Below, piece after piece: positions 35,648 through 47,471 of a stretch of DNA of 64,000 bases. Under the pieces are notes generated by a model. The model saw only the letters and a list, made by a program, of their open reading frames with translations. It was not told the DNA's origin and ran no database searches. Source of the DNA: Aerolutibacter ruishenii (GTDB taxonomy: Bacteria > Pseudomonadota > Gammaproteobacteria > Xanthomonadales > Xanthomonadaceae); assembly GCF_007830115.1 (NCBI RefSeq), contig NZ_VLKP01000005.1, positions 62,001 to 126,000 of the forward strand, given 5' to 3'. Within the stretch, counting starts at the first letter, position 1; the number at the start of each line of letters is the position of its first letter. Made by a program: the position numbers and the translations under genes.

Positions 35648-36858
35648 GCAGCGTCACGGGCCCCGCGGACACGACACCCGCGCGCACCGTGCTGCTGAAG
35701 CTGCTTGCCAAGGGCGAGCGCGCCCGCACGGCACGCCGCGACGAATCCGTGCCCCTGACCCTGGATGGACGCGACGGACGCGATTACGGCGCATTGCCCG
35801 GCTATGCCGATCGCGAAGTTTTCCACGCCGAAATCGCCCTGGCCGAACGCGCCGGTGCCATAACCATCCGCCGCGAGCGGCCCGGCGGGCCCGAAGCACG
35901 CCTGCTGCAACTGCGCCTGCGCGACCTCGACCGGCTGGCCCAGCACCTCGGTATCGTGCTGCTGGGCCAGCGCGTGGACACGGCCAACCGTCTGTTGACA
36001 GCGCATGCGGCGCAATTCCCGTGCATCGGGGAAGTCCTGGCCAGCTGGACGCTCGGTCGCAGCGTCCGCGGTGCCGGCCCCGATGCCGCGCCCGACCTTG
36101 CCGACGCGGCCCACGCCGTGCTCGATCTGCGCGCCGGTTCCGGCCAGGATCGCCTGCTGCGCAAGGAGAGCCGGCGCCTGTTCGGCGACAGCAAGCGGCT
36201 TCAACAGCTGACCCGCTGGCTGGAGCTGCTGCACTTCGGTGAACTCACCGCCACCGGTCTGGACGATCGCGACATCTGGTCCGCGTTGGGCCTGCGGCCG
36301 ATGCCGCAGCCCCTGCTCATGGCCGGACGTGCACGCATCGCCATCGAGGACGCCTGGCTGTCGCCGTGTCGCCCCTGGCTGGGCCTGCCGCCCGGCATGG
36401 CCAGCGCGGTGGCCAGCGATGCCCGTTGGCTGCTGACCATCGAGAACCTCACCAGCTTCCACGAAGCGGCCTTGCGACTTGACGACCACCCCGGGCTGCT
36501 GCTGTGGACCGCAGGCATGCCGTCGCCGGCCCTTCGCCACCTGTATGCCCTGGCCTTGGCCGGCTTGCCGGCCGAAGCCGCCGTGTACCACTGGGGCGAC
36601 ATCGACGTGGGCGGCTTCCGCATCGCCGCATTGCTGGCCGAAAGCGCGCGCACGGCCGGTCGCACGCTGCAGCCATGGTGCATGTCGCCCAGCGATGTGA
36701 TCGAAGCCGCCATGCCATCCGCCCCACCTTCGACCAGCACCCTGCACGCCATGCAGCACCACGCGCGCCGCGCCGGCTGGGAACACATCGCCGATGCGCT
36801 CGCCTTGCGGCCATTGGCGCTGGAACAGGAAGCGCTGCCGCCACGCTTGCCTGTCTGA
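35644..36858 (+). CDS. jetD: Wadjet Toprim nuclease JetD
   Basis: JetD is the topoisomerase VI A-like/Toprim nuclease that cuts the plasmid after loop extrusion. The 404-residue product has an N-terminal DUF3322-like part and a C-terminal DUF2220 Toprim domain. Toprim acids are visible: Glu267 in TIENLTSF, and Asp319/Asp321 in YHWGDIDVGGFRI. The catalytic motifs therefore appear intact. Starts at ATG 35644, overlapping the jetC stop. This is the last gene of the four-gene operon. Confidence 0.92.
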   Translation: MSSVTGPADTTPARTVLLKLLAKGERARTARRDESVPLTLDGRDGRDYGALPGYADREVFHAEIALAERAGAITIRRERPGGPEARLLQLRLRDLDRLAQHLGIVLLGQRVDTANRLLTAHAAQFPCIGEVLASWTLGRSVRGAGPDAAPDLADAAHAVLDLRAGSGQDRLLRKESRRLFGDSKRLQQLTRWLELLHFGELTATGLDDRDIWSALGLRPMPQPLLMAGRARIAIEDAWLSPCRPWLGLPPGMASAVASDARWLLTIENLTSFHEAALRLDDHPGLLLWTAGMPSPALRHLYALALAGLPAEAAVYHWGDIDVGGFRIAALLAESARTAGRTLQPWCMSPSDVIEAAMPSAPPSTSTLHAMQHHARRAGWEHIADALALRPLALEQEALPPRLPV

Positions 36859-37069
36859 ACGCGCTCACCCCAAGGACACCGCCGCCCGTTTCAAGGCCAT
36901 CAACATTCCTTTAATGGAACAATCAGTGCCACGATTAATGATTTAAAAACATTCCAGCAACGGCGATCCTATCTCCACGGCGGCAGCAGCCCAGGTACCC
37001 CACCCGGACCTGCCGCGCGACCCGGCTCCCCCCCTCTTTTGCCGGGTCGTATTCAGGAGAGATGGAAAG

Positions 37070-37606
37070 ATGAACAAGAACAAGGCCCTGACCCGTACCC
37101 TGATCGCCCTGCTGGCCGGTGCCAGCGCGTTCGGCGCCAATGCCGCCGAAGACAAGGGCTTCTACGCCGGTGCCGGCGTCGGCCAGTCGTTCGTCGACGA
37201 GCGCGGCTACGACGACGAGGACACCGCGTTCTCGGTGTTTGGCGGCTACCAGTTCAACCGCTATTTCGCCGTGGAAGGCGCCTACACCGACTTCGGCAAG
37301 ATCGAGCCCGAAGGGCTGGGCCGCAATCTGGAAGCCGATGCGCTGTCGGTCTCCGCAGTCGGCATCGTGCCGTTCACCGACAAGTTCTCGGGCTACGCCA
37401 AGGCCGGCTTCAGCCGCTGGAACCTCGACACCGAGCTCCCGGCCGTGACCGGCACCAGCGATGACAGCGGCACCGACCCGACCTACGGCCTGGGCGTGCA
37501 GTACCGCTTCAACGATCGAGTGGCACTGCGTGGCGAGTACAACCGCTTCGAGGTCGAGGACATCGACGTGGACGTTGCCCAACTGCAGGTGCGTTACAGC
37601 TTCTGA
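37070..37606 (+). CDS. OmpA-like outer-membrane beta-barrel protein
   Basis: Predicted small eight-stranded outer-membrane barrel. The 178-residue product has a Sec signal (LIALLAGASAFGANA) cleaved after residue 25 or so. It then shows alternating polar/hydrophobic strands with glycine and aromatic girdle residues: GFYAGAGVGQSF, FSVFGGYQFNRYFAVEGAYTDFG, YGLGVQYRFNDRVALRGEYNRF, and a C-terminal Phe (VRYSF) as BamA signal. No peptidoglycan-binding OmpA C-domain is present. GAGAGATG precedes the ATG closely. An A+T-rich stretch at 36898-36960 probably contains its promoter. Confidence 0.9.
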   Translation: MNKNKALTRTLIALLAGASAFGANAAEDKGFYAGAGVGQSFVDERGYDDEDTAFSVFGGYQFNRYFAVEGAYTDFGKIEPEGLGRNLEADALSVSAVGIVPFTDKFSGYAKAGFSRWNLDTELPAVTGTSDDSGTDPTYGLGVQYRFNDRVALRGEYNRFEVEDIDVDVAQLQVRYSF

Positions 37607-37704
37607 GTACCAGAACGGGCTGGCCGTTGCCTCCGGGCGCGGCCAGCCATTTCGCACCCACAGGCGACGGTCTGGCCTGCCAACCCACTCAGCGCACCCT
37701 TTCA

Positions 37705-38196
37705 ATGATGAAAGCGACTTCCTTCCTTGCAGCGGCCCTGCTCACCTGCCTGGCCCTGCCGGCCGCGGCCGAAACCCGTGTCCACCTTGGCCCCAGTTGG
37801 AGTGGCCAATCCGAACTGAGCGCCGCCCCGGCCGTGTTCGTGCAGTTCCCCGGAAAGTCCACCAACACCTTCCTCGACAAGATCGAGTTCCAGCACTTCG
37901 CCAACCTCGGCGTCATCGAGGGCCGTTCGCGCGAAGGCGATCAACAGGATGTCTGGCTGGCCGGTGCCGGCGTGCGCGCAACGCGACCCGGTCACGGCCC
38001 ACGTTACTGGTTCCTGGAGTCGCAGGTGTTCATGAACGCGGGCGAGACCACCTCACTGTCCGGCCACTTCCAGTTCGGCAATGGCATCGGTTATGCCCAT
38101 GGCCCATGGGAAGTGATGGTCAAACACATTTCCAACGCACGCATCCGGCCACCCAACCACGGCGAGACCATGGTGCTGGTCGGTTACAACTTCTAG
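37705..38196 (+). CDS. PagL-like lipid A 3-O-deacylase / acyloxyacyl hydrolase
   Basis: Outer-membrane beta-barrel esterase predicted to remove the 3-O acyl chain of lipid A. The 163-residue product has a Sec signal (FLAAALLTCLALPAAAE), barrel strands, and a C-terminal VKHISNARIRPPNHGE block. That block places His, Ser and Glu in the order of the PagL catalytic triad (H-x-S-N, with the Glu about 12 residues later), and the protein ends in an aromatic residue (YNF). Assignment rests on this motif. The start is the ATG at 37705 (another ATG follows at once); no strong ribosome-binding site is seen. Confidence 0.78.
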   Translation: MMKATSFLAAALLTCLALPAAAETRVHLGPSWSGQSELSAAPAVFVQFPGKSTNTFLDKIEFQHFANLGVIEGRSREGDQQDVWLAGAGVRATRPGHGPRYWFLESQVFMNAGETTSLSGHFQFGNGIGYAHGPWEVMVKHISNARIRPPNHGETMVLVGYNF

Positions 38197-38213
38197 CAGC
38201 CGGTCCTGACAGG

Positions 38214-38465
38214 TCAGTCGAACTTCAGGCGCAACGCCTCGATGTCCGCCTGCGCGGCATAGAACAGGTCCTGGAATTCCTCTTCGGTCAGCAGGTCATC
38301 CGCGTACACCGCCACGGGATCGCGATGGGCGTCCGCGCCGACAGGCATTCTCGGTCCCGCGCGGCGGGACAACAGCGCGCCGTGGTATTCGACCAGATCC
38401 GGTGCGTCGTCCCACGACTCCACGGCGTGGCGACCTTTCCCAAGCAGCAGCACGACTTCAATCAC
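38214..38465 (-). CDS. Small conserved-type hypothetical protein
   Basis: Eighty-three-residue cytoplasmic protein starting at a GTG (38465) with GAGGA six bases upstream. Visible pieces are IEVVLLLGKGRHAVESWDDAPDLVEYHGALL and an acidic helix DLLTEEEFQDLFYAAQADIEALRLKFD. No recognised domain. The tidy ribosome-binding site and amphipathic helices favour a real gene; an ATG at 38489 is an alternative start. It converges with the PagL-like gene. Confidence 0.6.
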   Translation of the reverse strand: MIEVVLLLGKGRHAVESWDDAPDLVEYHGALLSRRAGPRMPVGADAHRDPVAVYADDLLTEEEFQDLFYAAQADIEALRLKFD

Positions 38466-38604
38466 GGCGAGTCCTCGGCGCAGTGGCATGCATACGGGCC
38501 TCCGGCAGCAGCGCTTGGCAGGCACCCCGGTGTCCGTGGCGCATCGCAGGCTGGTCGAGGCCAATGAAACCACACGCACTCGCCACCAGCAAAATGCCGT
38601 CCAC

Positions 38605-38642
38605 GCCAAACAACGAGGGGTCCGGTTTCCCGGACCCCTCGT
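38605..38642 (-). terminator. Terminator after the proximal tRNA-Glu
   Basis: On the minus strand ACGAGGGGTCCGG-GAAA-CCGGACCCCTCGT is a 13-bp perfect stem with a tetraloop, followed by TGTTTGG. It lies 14 bases after tRNA-Glu. Confidence 0.75.
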
Positions 38643-38655
38643 GCATGCTTGACGT

Positions 38656-38731
38656 TGGCGTCCCCACGGGGATTCGAACCCCGGTCGCTACCGTGAAAGG
38701 GTAATGTCCTAGGCCTCTAGACGATGGGGAC
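38656..38731 (-). tRNA. tRNA-Glu (anticodon UUC), copy 1
   Basis: Cloverleaf with 5' GTCCCCA, anticodon loop CCTTTCACG (anticodon TTC), GGTTCGAATCC T-arm, 3' acceptor TGGGGAC and encoded GCCA. Identical in sequence over the gene to the copy at 38968-39043. Second tRNA of an Ala-Glu unit. Confidence 0.97.
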
Positions 38732-38765
38732 GTCGTGGAAACCGAGCGCATCGATTTCCGAAGAG

Positions 38766-38841
38766 TGGTGGAGCCAGGCGGGATCGAACCGCCGACCTCC
38801 TGCATGCCATGCAGGCGCTCTCCCAGCTGAGCTATGGCCCC
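38766..38841 (-). tRNA. tRNA-Ala (anticodon GGC), copy 1
   Basis: Cloverleaf with 5' GGGGCCA, anticodon loop CATGGCATG (anticodon GGC), GGTTCGATCCC T-arm and encoded CCA. First tRNA of the promoter-proximal Ala-Glu unit copy 1; identical to the copy at 39089-39164. Confidence 0.97.
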
Positions 38842-38861
38842 ACGAGGCTGGAAAGGCGCGC

Positions 38862-38890
38862 ATCATATCGAGCCATTTCCACTTCGTCAA
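38862..38890 (-). promoter_or_regulatory. Sigma-70 promoter of tRNA Ala-Glu unit 1
   Basis: On the minus strand TTGACG (38890-38885), a 17-base spacer and TATGAT (38867-38862) stand about 20 bases before tRNA-Ala. The following GCGCGCC discriminator is G+C-rich, as in stringently controlled stable-RNA promoters. Confidence 0.8.
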
Positions 38891-38924
38891 AGAAAATCTT
38901 CACGAAGTTTTGCGGGTGTTTCAT

Positions 38925-38957
38925 AAAAAAGCAGGGCCGCCTTCCGGCAGCCCTGCT
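38925..38957 (-). terminator. Terminator after tRNA Ala-Glu unit 2
   Basis: On the minus strand AGCAGGGCTGCC-GGAA-GGCGGCCCTGCT followed by TTTTT is a classic Rho-independent terminator, 10 bases after tRNA-Glu copy 2. Confidence 0.88.
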
Positions 38958-38967
38958 CGATGAAAAG

Positions 38968-39043
38968 TGGCGTCCCCACGGGGATTCGAACCCCGGTCGC
39001 TACCGTGAAAGGGTAATGTCCTAGGCCTCTAGACGATGGGGAC
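38968..39043 (-). tRNA. tRNA-Glu (anticodon UUC), copy 2
   Basis: Same sequence as copy 1 with anticodon TTC and encoded CCA. It lies 45 bases after tRNA-Ala copy 2 and ends in its own terminator. Confidence 0.97.
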
Positions 39044-39088
39044 GCGGGTTACAAACTTGGCCTGTTTACAGCTACTTCCAGCAACCAG

Positions 39089-39164
39089 TGGTGGAGCCAG
39101 GCGGGATCGAACCGCCGACCTCCTGCATGCCATGCAGGCGCTCTCCCAGCTGAGCTATGGCCCC
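39089..39164 (-). tRNA. tRNA-Ala (anticodon GGC), copy 2
   Basis: Same sequence as copy 1 with anticodon GGC and encoded CCA. First gene of the second Ala-Glu unit, downstream of the promoter at 39185-39214. Confidence 0.97.
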
Positions 39165-39184
39165 ACGGGGCTGGAAAGACGACT

Positions 39185-39214
39185 ATCTTACGGGGCGTTT
39201 CCGAGGATCGTCAA
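39185..39214 (-). promoter_or_regulatory. Sigma-70 promoter of tRNA Ala-Glu unit 2
   Basis: On the minus strand TTGACG (39214-39209), an 18-base spacer and TAAGAT (39190-39185), about 20 bases before tRNA-Ala copy 2. The -35 element overlaps the stop codon of the upstream DUF1249 gene. Confidence 0.7.
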
Positions 39215-39708
39215 GCGGATTCTGGAAGCCCGCTCACCAACGGGTGCAACTCGCGCACCGCCGCCATGCCGTGGCCCTGCAGCGCGAGATAGTCCAGCCA
39301 CTTGCCCAGGAATGTATTGATCCGGAACCGGTAACCGAACACCGCATCCGGCGGCGGGTTCATCCCGATCACATCCTGCCAGCGCCGCCCGACGTAGCAA
39401 TGGGTCACCTCCACCTGCCGCGCATCGTGGTAGACCCGCAGATGGGCGGACGGATCCGGTTCGCCCGTCACCGGGTCCAGCATCGCGTAGGACAACCGCA
39501 GCTCGGTGGTGTAGCGGTGCTGCTCCATCACCTCGACATGCAGCTCCAGGCCGTCGCCGGCCATGGACACGTAATGCCCGCACGCCAACACCCGCACGTC
39601 GAACAGGTTGGCCAATTTGGTGTGGTTTTCACCATACAACCCCATCAACCAGCCAAGGCGGCTCAGCCGGGGAAAGCGCGCATGGCGGCGGGACAGCACT
39701 GCGTTCAT
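39211..39708 (-). CDS. DUF1249 family protein
   Basis: The 165-residue product shows the DUF1249 (YqiB-like) pattern: GLYGENHTKLANLF, HVEVMEQHRYTTELRLSY, LRVYHDARQVEVTHCYVGRRW and NTFLGKWLDYLALQGHG. Function unknown; E. coli YqiB is near cpdA/parE, while here it sits upstream of tRNA genes. The start at 39708 (MNAV) follows the family; the frame extends 10 codons further. Confidence 0.88.
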   Translation of the reverse strand: MNAVLSRRHARFPRLSRLGWLMGLYGENHTKLANLFDVRVLACGHYVSMAGDGLELHVEVMEQHRYTTELRLSYAMLDPVTGEPDPSAHLRVYHDARQVEVTHCYVGRRWQDVIGMNPPPDAVFGYRFRINTFLGKWLDYLALQGHGMAAVRELHPLVSGLPESA

Positions 39709-39817
39709 GGCGTCGATGCTACACGGCGATTCGCCCACGCGGCAGCGTTGACGCGAACGCCCGTCAAGCCTACGTTGGGGAAGTCTCCCGATCGCCTTCC
39801 ACCGCCTTGCCCCGCGA

Positions 39818-40639
39818 TCAGAACATCACGCGCGAGATGCCCAGCGTGGTCATGACCTTGCTGGCGATTTCCTCGATCGACGCATTGGTGGTGCTCAGCG
39901 TGGGAATACGCTCGGCCCGGAACATCTTTTCCGCCGCCGCCACCTCCCGCCGGCAGGTTTCCAGCTGTGCGTAACGCGAGTTGGGCCGGCGTTCCTGGCG
40001 GATCTGCTGCAGGCGCATCGGATCGATGCTCAGCCCGAACAGCTTGCTGCGGAATGGCCGCAACCGCGCCGGCAACCGGTCCTGCTCCAGGTCTTCCTCC
40101 GTCAGCGGGTAATTGGCGGCCCGCACCCCGTATTGCAACGCCAAGTACACACAGGTCGGCGTCTTGCCCGCGCGCGACACCGCCACCAGGATAACGTCCG
40201 CCCCGTCGTAGTCCACCGACATGCCATCGTCGTGGGTCAGCGCGAAGTTCATCGCGTTGATGCGCCGATGGTACTGGTCGAAGTCGACAATGGCGTGGGC
40301 CTGGCCGATCCGGTGCTCGCGGGTCTCGCCCAGCTCCCGCTCCAGCGGGCCGATGAACGGTTCGAACACGTCCAGCATCAGCGCCCCGCTTTCGGCCAGG
40401 GCCGCGCTCACGTTCGTGTCCATGCAGGAATTGATCACGATCGGGCGTACGCCATGGGTGAGCGCCGCGGCCCGGATGCGCGCCGCGGCCATTTCGGCCC
40501 GCTCCACGCTGTCCACGTAGGAAATCCGGGTGCTTTCGAACCGGGTGTTGGTGAACTGGGTCAACAGGCTGTGGCCGATGGTCTCCGCCGTGATGCCCGT
40601 GCCATCGGAAATGTAGAAAACCGGCCGCGTGCCTGGCAT
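39818..40639 (-). CDS. ppsR: Phosphoenolpyruvate synthase regulatory protein PpsR (kinase/pyrophosphorylase)
   Basis: PpsR is the bifunctional ADP-dependent kinase and Pi-dependent pyrophosphorylase that switches PEP synthase off and on by phosphorylating the active-site region. The 273-residue product has the DUF299 start [23 protein letters not shown], the P-loop [14 protein letters not shown] near residue 153 and the NYPLTEEDL and [17 protein letters not shown] blocks. It is divergent from ppsA, its target, across about 150 bases. Confidence 0.95.
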   Translation of the reverse strand: MPGTRPVFYISDGTGITAETIGHSLLTQFTNTRFESTRISYVDSVERAEMAAARIRAAALTHGVRPIVINSCMDTNVSAALAESGALMLDVFEPFIGPLERELGETREHRIGQAHAIVDFDQYHRRINAMNFALTHDDGMSVDYDGADVILVAVSRAGKTPTCVYLALQYGVRAANYPLTEEDLEQDRLPARLRPFRSKLFGLSIDPMRLQQIRQERRPNSRYAQLETCRREVAAAEKMFRAERIPTLSTTNASIEEIASKVMTTLGISRVMF

Positions 40640-40788
40640 CCGCTACTCCAACCAAAGTCGGCCCCGAAGGCCGTGTCAATACGAAAAGCCCGCCGGATCA
40701 ACCTTGTACGGGTCCGGCGCCCCTGCGATCATATTAGCTTCTGTGCGCCCGGCCACCCCGGGCACCCCGCCCCACGGAGATCGCCCGT

Positions 40789-43164
<2,376 letters not shown>

Positions 43165-43168
43165 GCGG

Positions 43169-44083
43169 ATGGCGTTGGAGGCTGAGGTACAGAAGTCGCT
43201 GCAGAAGCTGGAAGGCATCAACTTCCTGGCCGAGGCGGAGCGCTGGGGCCTGAAGCTGCTCGGTGCCGTGCTGATCCTGCTGTTCGGGGTCTGGCTGGTG
43301 CGCCACTTGACCAAGGTGCTGGATCGCGCTTTCGAGCGCGCCCACATGGAGGCCACCCTGCGTGGCTTCCTGCGCAACATCGCCTACGCGACGATGCTGG
43401 TGATCGTGGTGGTGGCGGCGCTGCAGTCGCTGGGCGTGCCCACCACGTCGGTGATGGCGGCACTGGGCGCGGCGGGCCTGGCCATTGGCCTGGCCCTGAA
43501 GGATTCGCTTTCGAACATCGCCTCGGGCGTGATGCTGATCGTGCAGCGCCCGTTCCACGTGGGCGACACGGTGCAGGCTGCGGGCATCGAGGGCACTGTC
43601 GAGCTTGTCCGCGTGTTCCAGACCCGGATGCGCACGGCCGACAACCGTAGCGTCATCATCCCCAACAGCCTGATCACCACCGCGCCGATCATCAACTTCA
43701 CGGCCAACAGCAAGCGCCGCGTCGACATCAAGGTGGGAGTGGGCTACCAGGACGACCTGCGCGTGGCCCGCGAGATCCTGCTGGCGCTGGCCGACGAGCA
43801 TCCCAAGGTGCTCCGCGAGCCCAAGGCCGAGGTGCTGGTATTGAACCTGTCGGAAAGCAGCGTGGACCTCGAACTGCGCGCATGGGTAGCCACCGACGAC
43901 CTGGTCCGTGTACGCAGCGAACTGACCGAAGGCGTGCGCGATCGCCTCATTGGCAGGGGGCTGAACATCCCCTATCCGCAACGTGACCTGCACGTGTACC
44001 ACCGCGATGCCGATGGACGCCCGCTGGCCGAGCTCCTGGCCCGCTCCGTGGTCGACGACGGCGACCTGCGCAACAAGCGCTGA
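43169..44083 (+). CDS. Small-conductance mechanosensitive channel, MscS family
   Basis: Inner-membrane channel that releases solutes on hypo-osmotic shock. The 304-residue product has about three N-terminal membrane helices. The pore helix LGAAGLAIGLALKDSLSNIASGVMLI is Gly/Ala-rich, as in MscS TM3, and is followed by the beta domain FHVGDTVQ, EGTVELVRVFQTRMRTADNRSVIIPNSLI and the alpha/beta C-domain. Length matches the E. coli MscS type. It begins 4 bases after the ppsA stop, so probable co-transcription. Confidence 0.95.
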   Translation: MALEAEVQKSLQKLEGINFLAEAERWGLKLLGAVLILLFGVWLVRHLTKVLDRAFERAHMEATLRGFLRNIAYATMLVIVVVAALQSLGVPTTSVMAALGAAGLAIGLALKDSLSNIASGVMLIVQRPFHVGDTVQAAGIEGTVELVRVFQTRMRTADNRSVIIPNSLITTAPIINFTANSKRRVDIKVGVGYQDDLRVAREILLALADEHPKVLREPKAEVLVLNLSESSVDLELRAWVATDDLVRVRSELTEGVRDRLIGRGLNIPYPQRDLHVYHRDADGRPLAELLARSVVDDGDLRNKR

Positions 44084-44223
44084 CCGGTCGTAATGCGGTC
44101 CATGGAGGCAATCGCCGCCCACGTGCCGTCCTTCCTTGACCAGGCTTCCCCACGCTCAGTTTCGACTGCAGCAAGCACGTCCAGTGTTTGCCGGTCAGAC
44201 GTTGAACCCCAAATCCCGGGGAT

Positions 44224-44790
44224 TCAATCCGCCTGTCCACCCAGCCGACCCATTGCCGCACGATAGTGGCGCAACTCCGCGATCGAGTCGTGGATGTCCG
44301 CCAGCGCGGTATGCTTGCCGGCCTTCTGCACCCCGTCCAGCACCGCCGGCGCCCAGCGACGCGCCAGCTCCTTGACCGTGCTGACGTCCAGATTGCGGTA
44401 ATGGAAATACCGTTCCAGCCGCGGCATGCAGCGGTACAGGAAGCGCCGGTCCTGGCAGATGGAGTTGCCGCAGATGGGCGAGGCCTTGGCCGGCACCCAC
44501 TGAGACAGGAAGGCCAGCGTTTGCGACTCCGCTTCCTCCATCGGAACCCCTTGCTCCACCACCCGCTGCCAGAGTCCCGACCTGGTGTGCTGGTTGCGGT
44601 TCCAGTCGTCCATGGCCTGTAGACGTTCGACCGGATGTGCGATGGCGAATTCCGGTCCTTCGGCCAACACGTCGAGGTTGCCGTCGGTCACCACCGTCGC
44701 GATCTCGATGATCGAATCGCGGTCGGTGTCCAGCCCCGTCATCTCCAGGTCGATCCAGATCAGGCGGTGTTCGTTGGGTGAAGTGGCCAC
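44224..44790 (-). CDS. orn: Oligoribonuclease
   Basis: 3'-5' exoribonuclease that degrades di- to short oligonucleotides and pGpG. The 188-residue product has the DEDDh exonuclease acids: [10 protein letters not shown] (Asp/Glu near residue 15), [14 protein letters not shown], and the late [16 protein letters not shown] block with His and Asp. The start is a GTG at 44790, preceding [18 protein letters not shown]; a GTG two codons earlier is possible and no ribosome-binding site is clear. Confidence 0.95.
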   Translation of the reverse strand: MATSPNEHRLIWIDLEMTGLDTDRDSIIEIATVVTDGNLDVLAEGPEFAIAHPVERLQAMDDWNRNQHTRSGLWQRVVEQGVPMEEAESQTLAFLSQWVPAKASPICGNSICQDRRFLYRCMPRLERYFHYRNLDVSTVKELARRWAPAVLDGVQKAGKHTALADIHDSIAELRHYRAAMGRLGGQAD

Positions 44791-44858
44791 GTGCACTCGC
44801 GATACGTGATGGGACGGCGCATGATATCGCACTGTCCTCCACAGCCACGGAACGCTCC

Positions 44859-45841
<983 letters not shown>

Positions 45842-45870
45842 TCACGGCTCGACCGCCCGCGGCCGCAGGC

Positions 45871-47436
45871 CTACAGTTGCGACTCGATCGGCAGCCAGCC
45901 GATGACGCGGACCAGGGAACGCAACATCCAGCCTGTGTCGGGCTCGTTCTCCAGCACACTCGCTGGCACCGCCGACCGGTCCAGCCAGCGCAGACGTCCT
46001 TCGCCATCCAGGAACACCCAGTAGCTGAGCTCGGGACTCGTCAGCCGCAGGTACTCGTTGCGCAGGTCGATCGCCAGCGCTTCGTCCTCGAACAGCACCC
46101 CCATCTCCGTATTGAGGTCCACCGAGCGTGGGTCGAGGTTGAACGATCCGACGAATCCACGCTTGTCGTCCACCACGAACGCCTTGGTATGCAGGCTGGC
46201 CCCGCTGCTGCCGAACACGCCCGCCGACTGGGTGTGGCCACGCGCTTTCATTTCATGCAGGTGCACGCCGGAGCGCAGAAGGCGCTCGCGGTAGCGCGCG
46301 TAGCCGCTGTGCACCGCCGGGACGTCATTCGCGGCGAGCGAGTTGGTGGCGATCGATACCAGCGCGCCCCGGCCCACCAGTTGTCCGAATCCCTCGCTGG
46401 CCGTGTCGCCGGGGACGAAGTAAGGCGAGATCAGCAGCGCCTTCTCCCGGGCGGTACCGAGCATCGCGGTCAGGCGCCCGACCAGCCAGTCACTGCGGTC
46501 GTCGCTGCGCCACTTCAATGGCGGGTCCGAGACGATCTCCACGCGTTTGATCCAGTGCGGCGTGAGCCCGCGTGCATGGTAGGCACGCACCGTCTGGGAC
46601 CGCTCCACGCGGTCAAGGTAAGGCTGCGCGGCAGCGGCGGTCGCATCGGTGTTGGCGGCTGCGACCATCGCATCCAGCTCCGACGACGACATCTGGTGCA
46701 ATGCATCGAACGGCACCACGGCATCGCTGTTCCAGTAGTCGTCGAAGATCGTGCTGGCCTGGGCGACGGCAGGACCGAACAGCAACAGATCCAGGTCGCG
46801 AAAGTTCACTTCCGGGTCGGCGCTGAAGTATTCCTCCCCGATGTTGCGGCCACCCACGATGGCCACCCGGCCATCCGCGATCCATGCCTTGTTGTGCATG
46901 CGATGGTTGACGCTGAACACGCGTTGCACCATCTCGAGCAGGCGACCGATGCCCTCCCGGTTGCGGAACGGGTTGTACAGGCGCAATTCGATGTTCGGAT
47001 GCGCATCCAGCGCCATCAGCGATGGATCGAGTCCCTCGGCATTCATGTCGTCCAGCAACATGCGCACGCGGACGCCACGTTCCGCCGCACGATAGGCCTC
47101 CCGCGCGAGAAGGCGGCCGGTCAGGTCGTCGTGCCAGATGTAGTACTGCAGGTCCAGGCTGCGCCCCGCCCTGCGCGCGGCGATCGCTCGTGCGGCGAAG
47201 GCGTCGAGCCCCTCTGCCAGCATCAAGACCCCGGTCTCACCCGGATGTGCGGCCAGCGTCGGCGCGAGCTCGCGATCGATCTCCGTCTGGCCTGCCTGCG
47301 GTTCGAGCGCACGGCTCGGCGCACCGGTTGCGCGCGGCGTGAGATGGTCGGCCAGCAGGACCCCACTGGCCACCAGCACCAACGCCAGCAACAGGCCGAT
47401 CCAGAGCCAACGCGCCAACCGTCCCAGCACCATCAT
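45871..47436 (-). CDS. Phospholipase D family protein (cardiolipin synthase-like)
   Basis: Membrane-anchored PLD-superfamily enzyme, likely a cardiolipin synthase C (ClsC/YmdC)-like phosphatidyl transferase. The 521-residue product has an N-terminal hydrophobic helix (LWIGLLLALVLVASGVLLA), then LQYYIWHDDLTGRLLAREA. Two catalytic HKD motifs are intact: HNKAWIADGRVAIVGGRNIGEEYF, and HTKAFVVDDKRGFVGSFNLDPRS. Substrate not proven. It lies 35 bases after guaA on the same strand. Confidence 0.92.
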   Translation of the reverse strand: MMVLGRLARWLWIGLLLALVLVASGVLLADHLTPRATGAPSRALEPQAGQTEIDRELAPTLAAHPGETGVLMLAEGLDAFAARAIAARRAGRSLDLQYYIWHDDLTGRLLAREAYRAAERGVRVRMLLDDMNAEGLDPSLMALDAHPNIELRLYNPFRNREGIGRLLEMVQRVFSVNHRMHNKAWIADGRVAIVGGRNIGEEYFSADPEVNFRDLDLLLFGPAVAQASTIFDDYWNSDAVVPFDALHQMSSSELDAMVAAANTDATAAAAQPYLDRVERSQTVRAYHARGLTPHWIKRVEIVSDPPLKWRSDDRSDWLVGRLTAMLGTAREKALLISPYFVPGDTASEGFGQLVGRGALVSIATNSLAANDVPAVHSGYARYRERLLRSGVHLHEMKARGHTQSAGVFGSSGASLHTKAFVVDDKRGFVGSFNLDPRSVDLNTEMGVLFEDEALAIDLRNEYLRLTSPELSYWVFLDGEGRLRWLDRSAVPASVLENEPDTGWMLRSLVRVIGWLPIESQL

Positions 47437-47471
47437 GTTCCGCTCCGTTGCGGCGCGCTAAGGCGGCCGGC

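Noticed and set aside
38656-39164. Direct repeats around 38.7-39.1 kb as a possible CRISPR or attachment-site duplication
   Set aside because: The repeats are complete tRNA-Glu and tRNA-Ala genes with their own promoters and terminators; no integrase or spacers are present.
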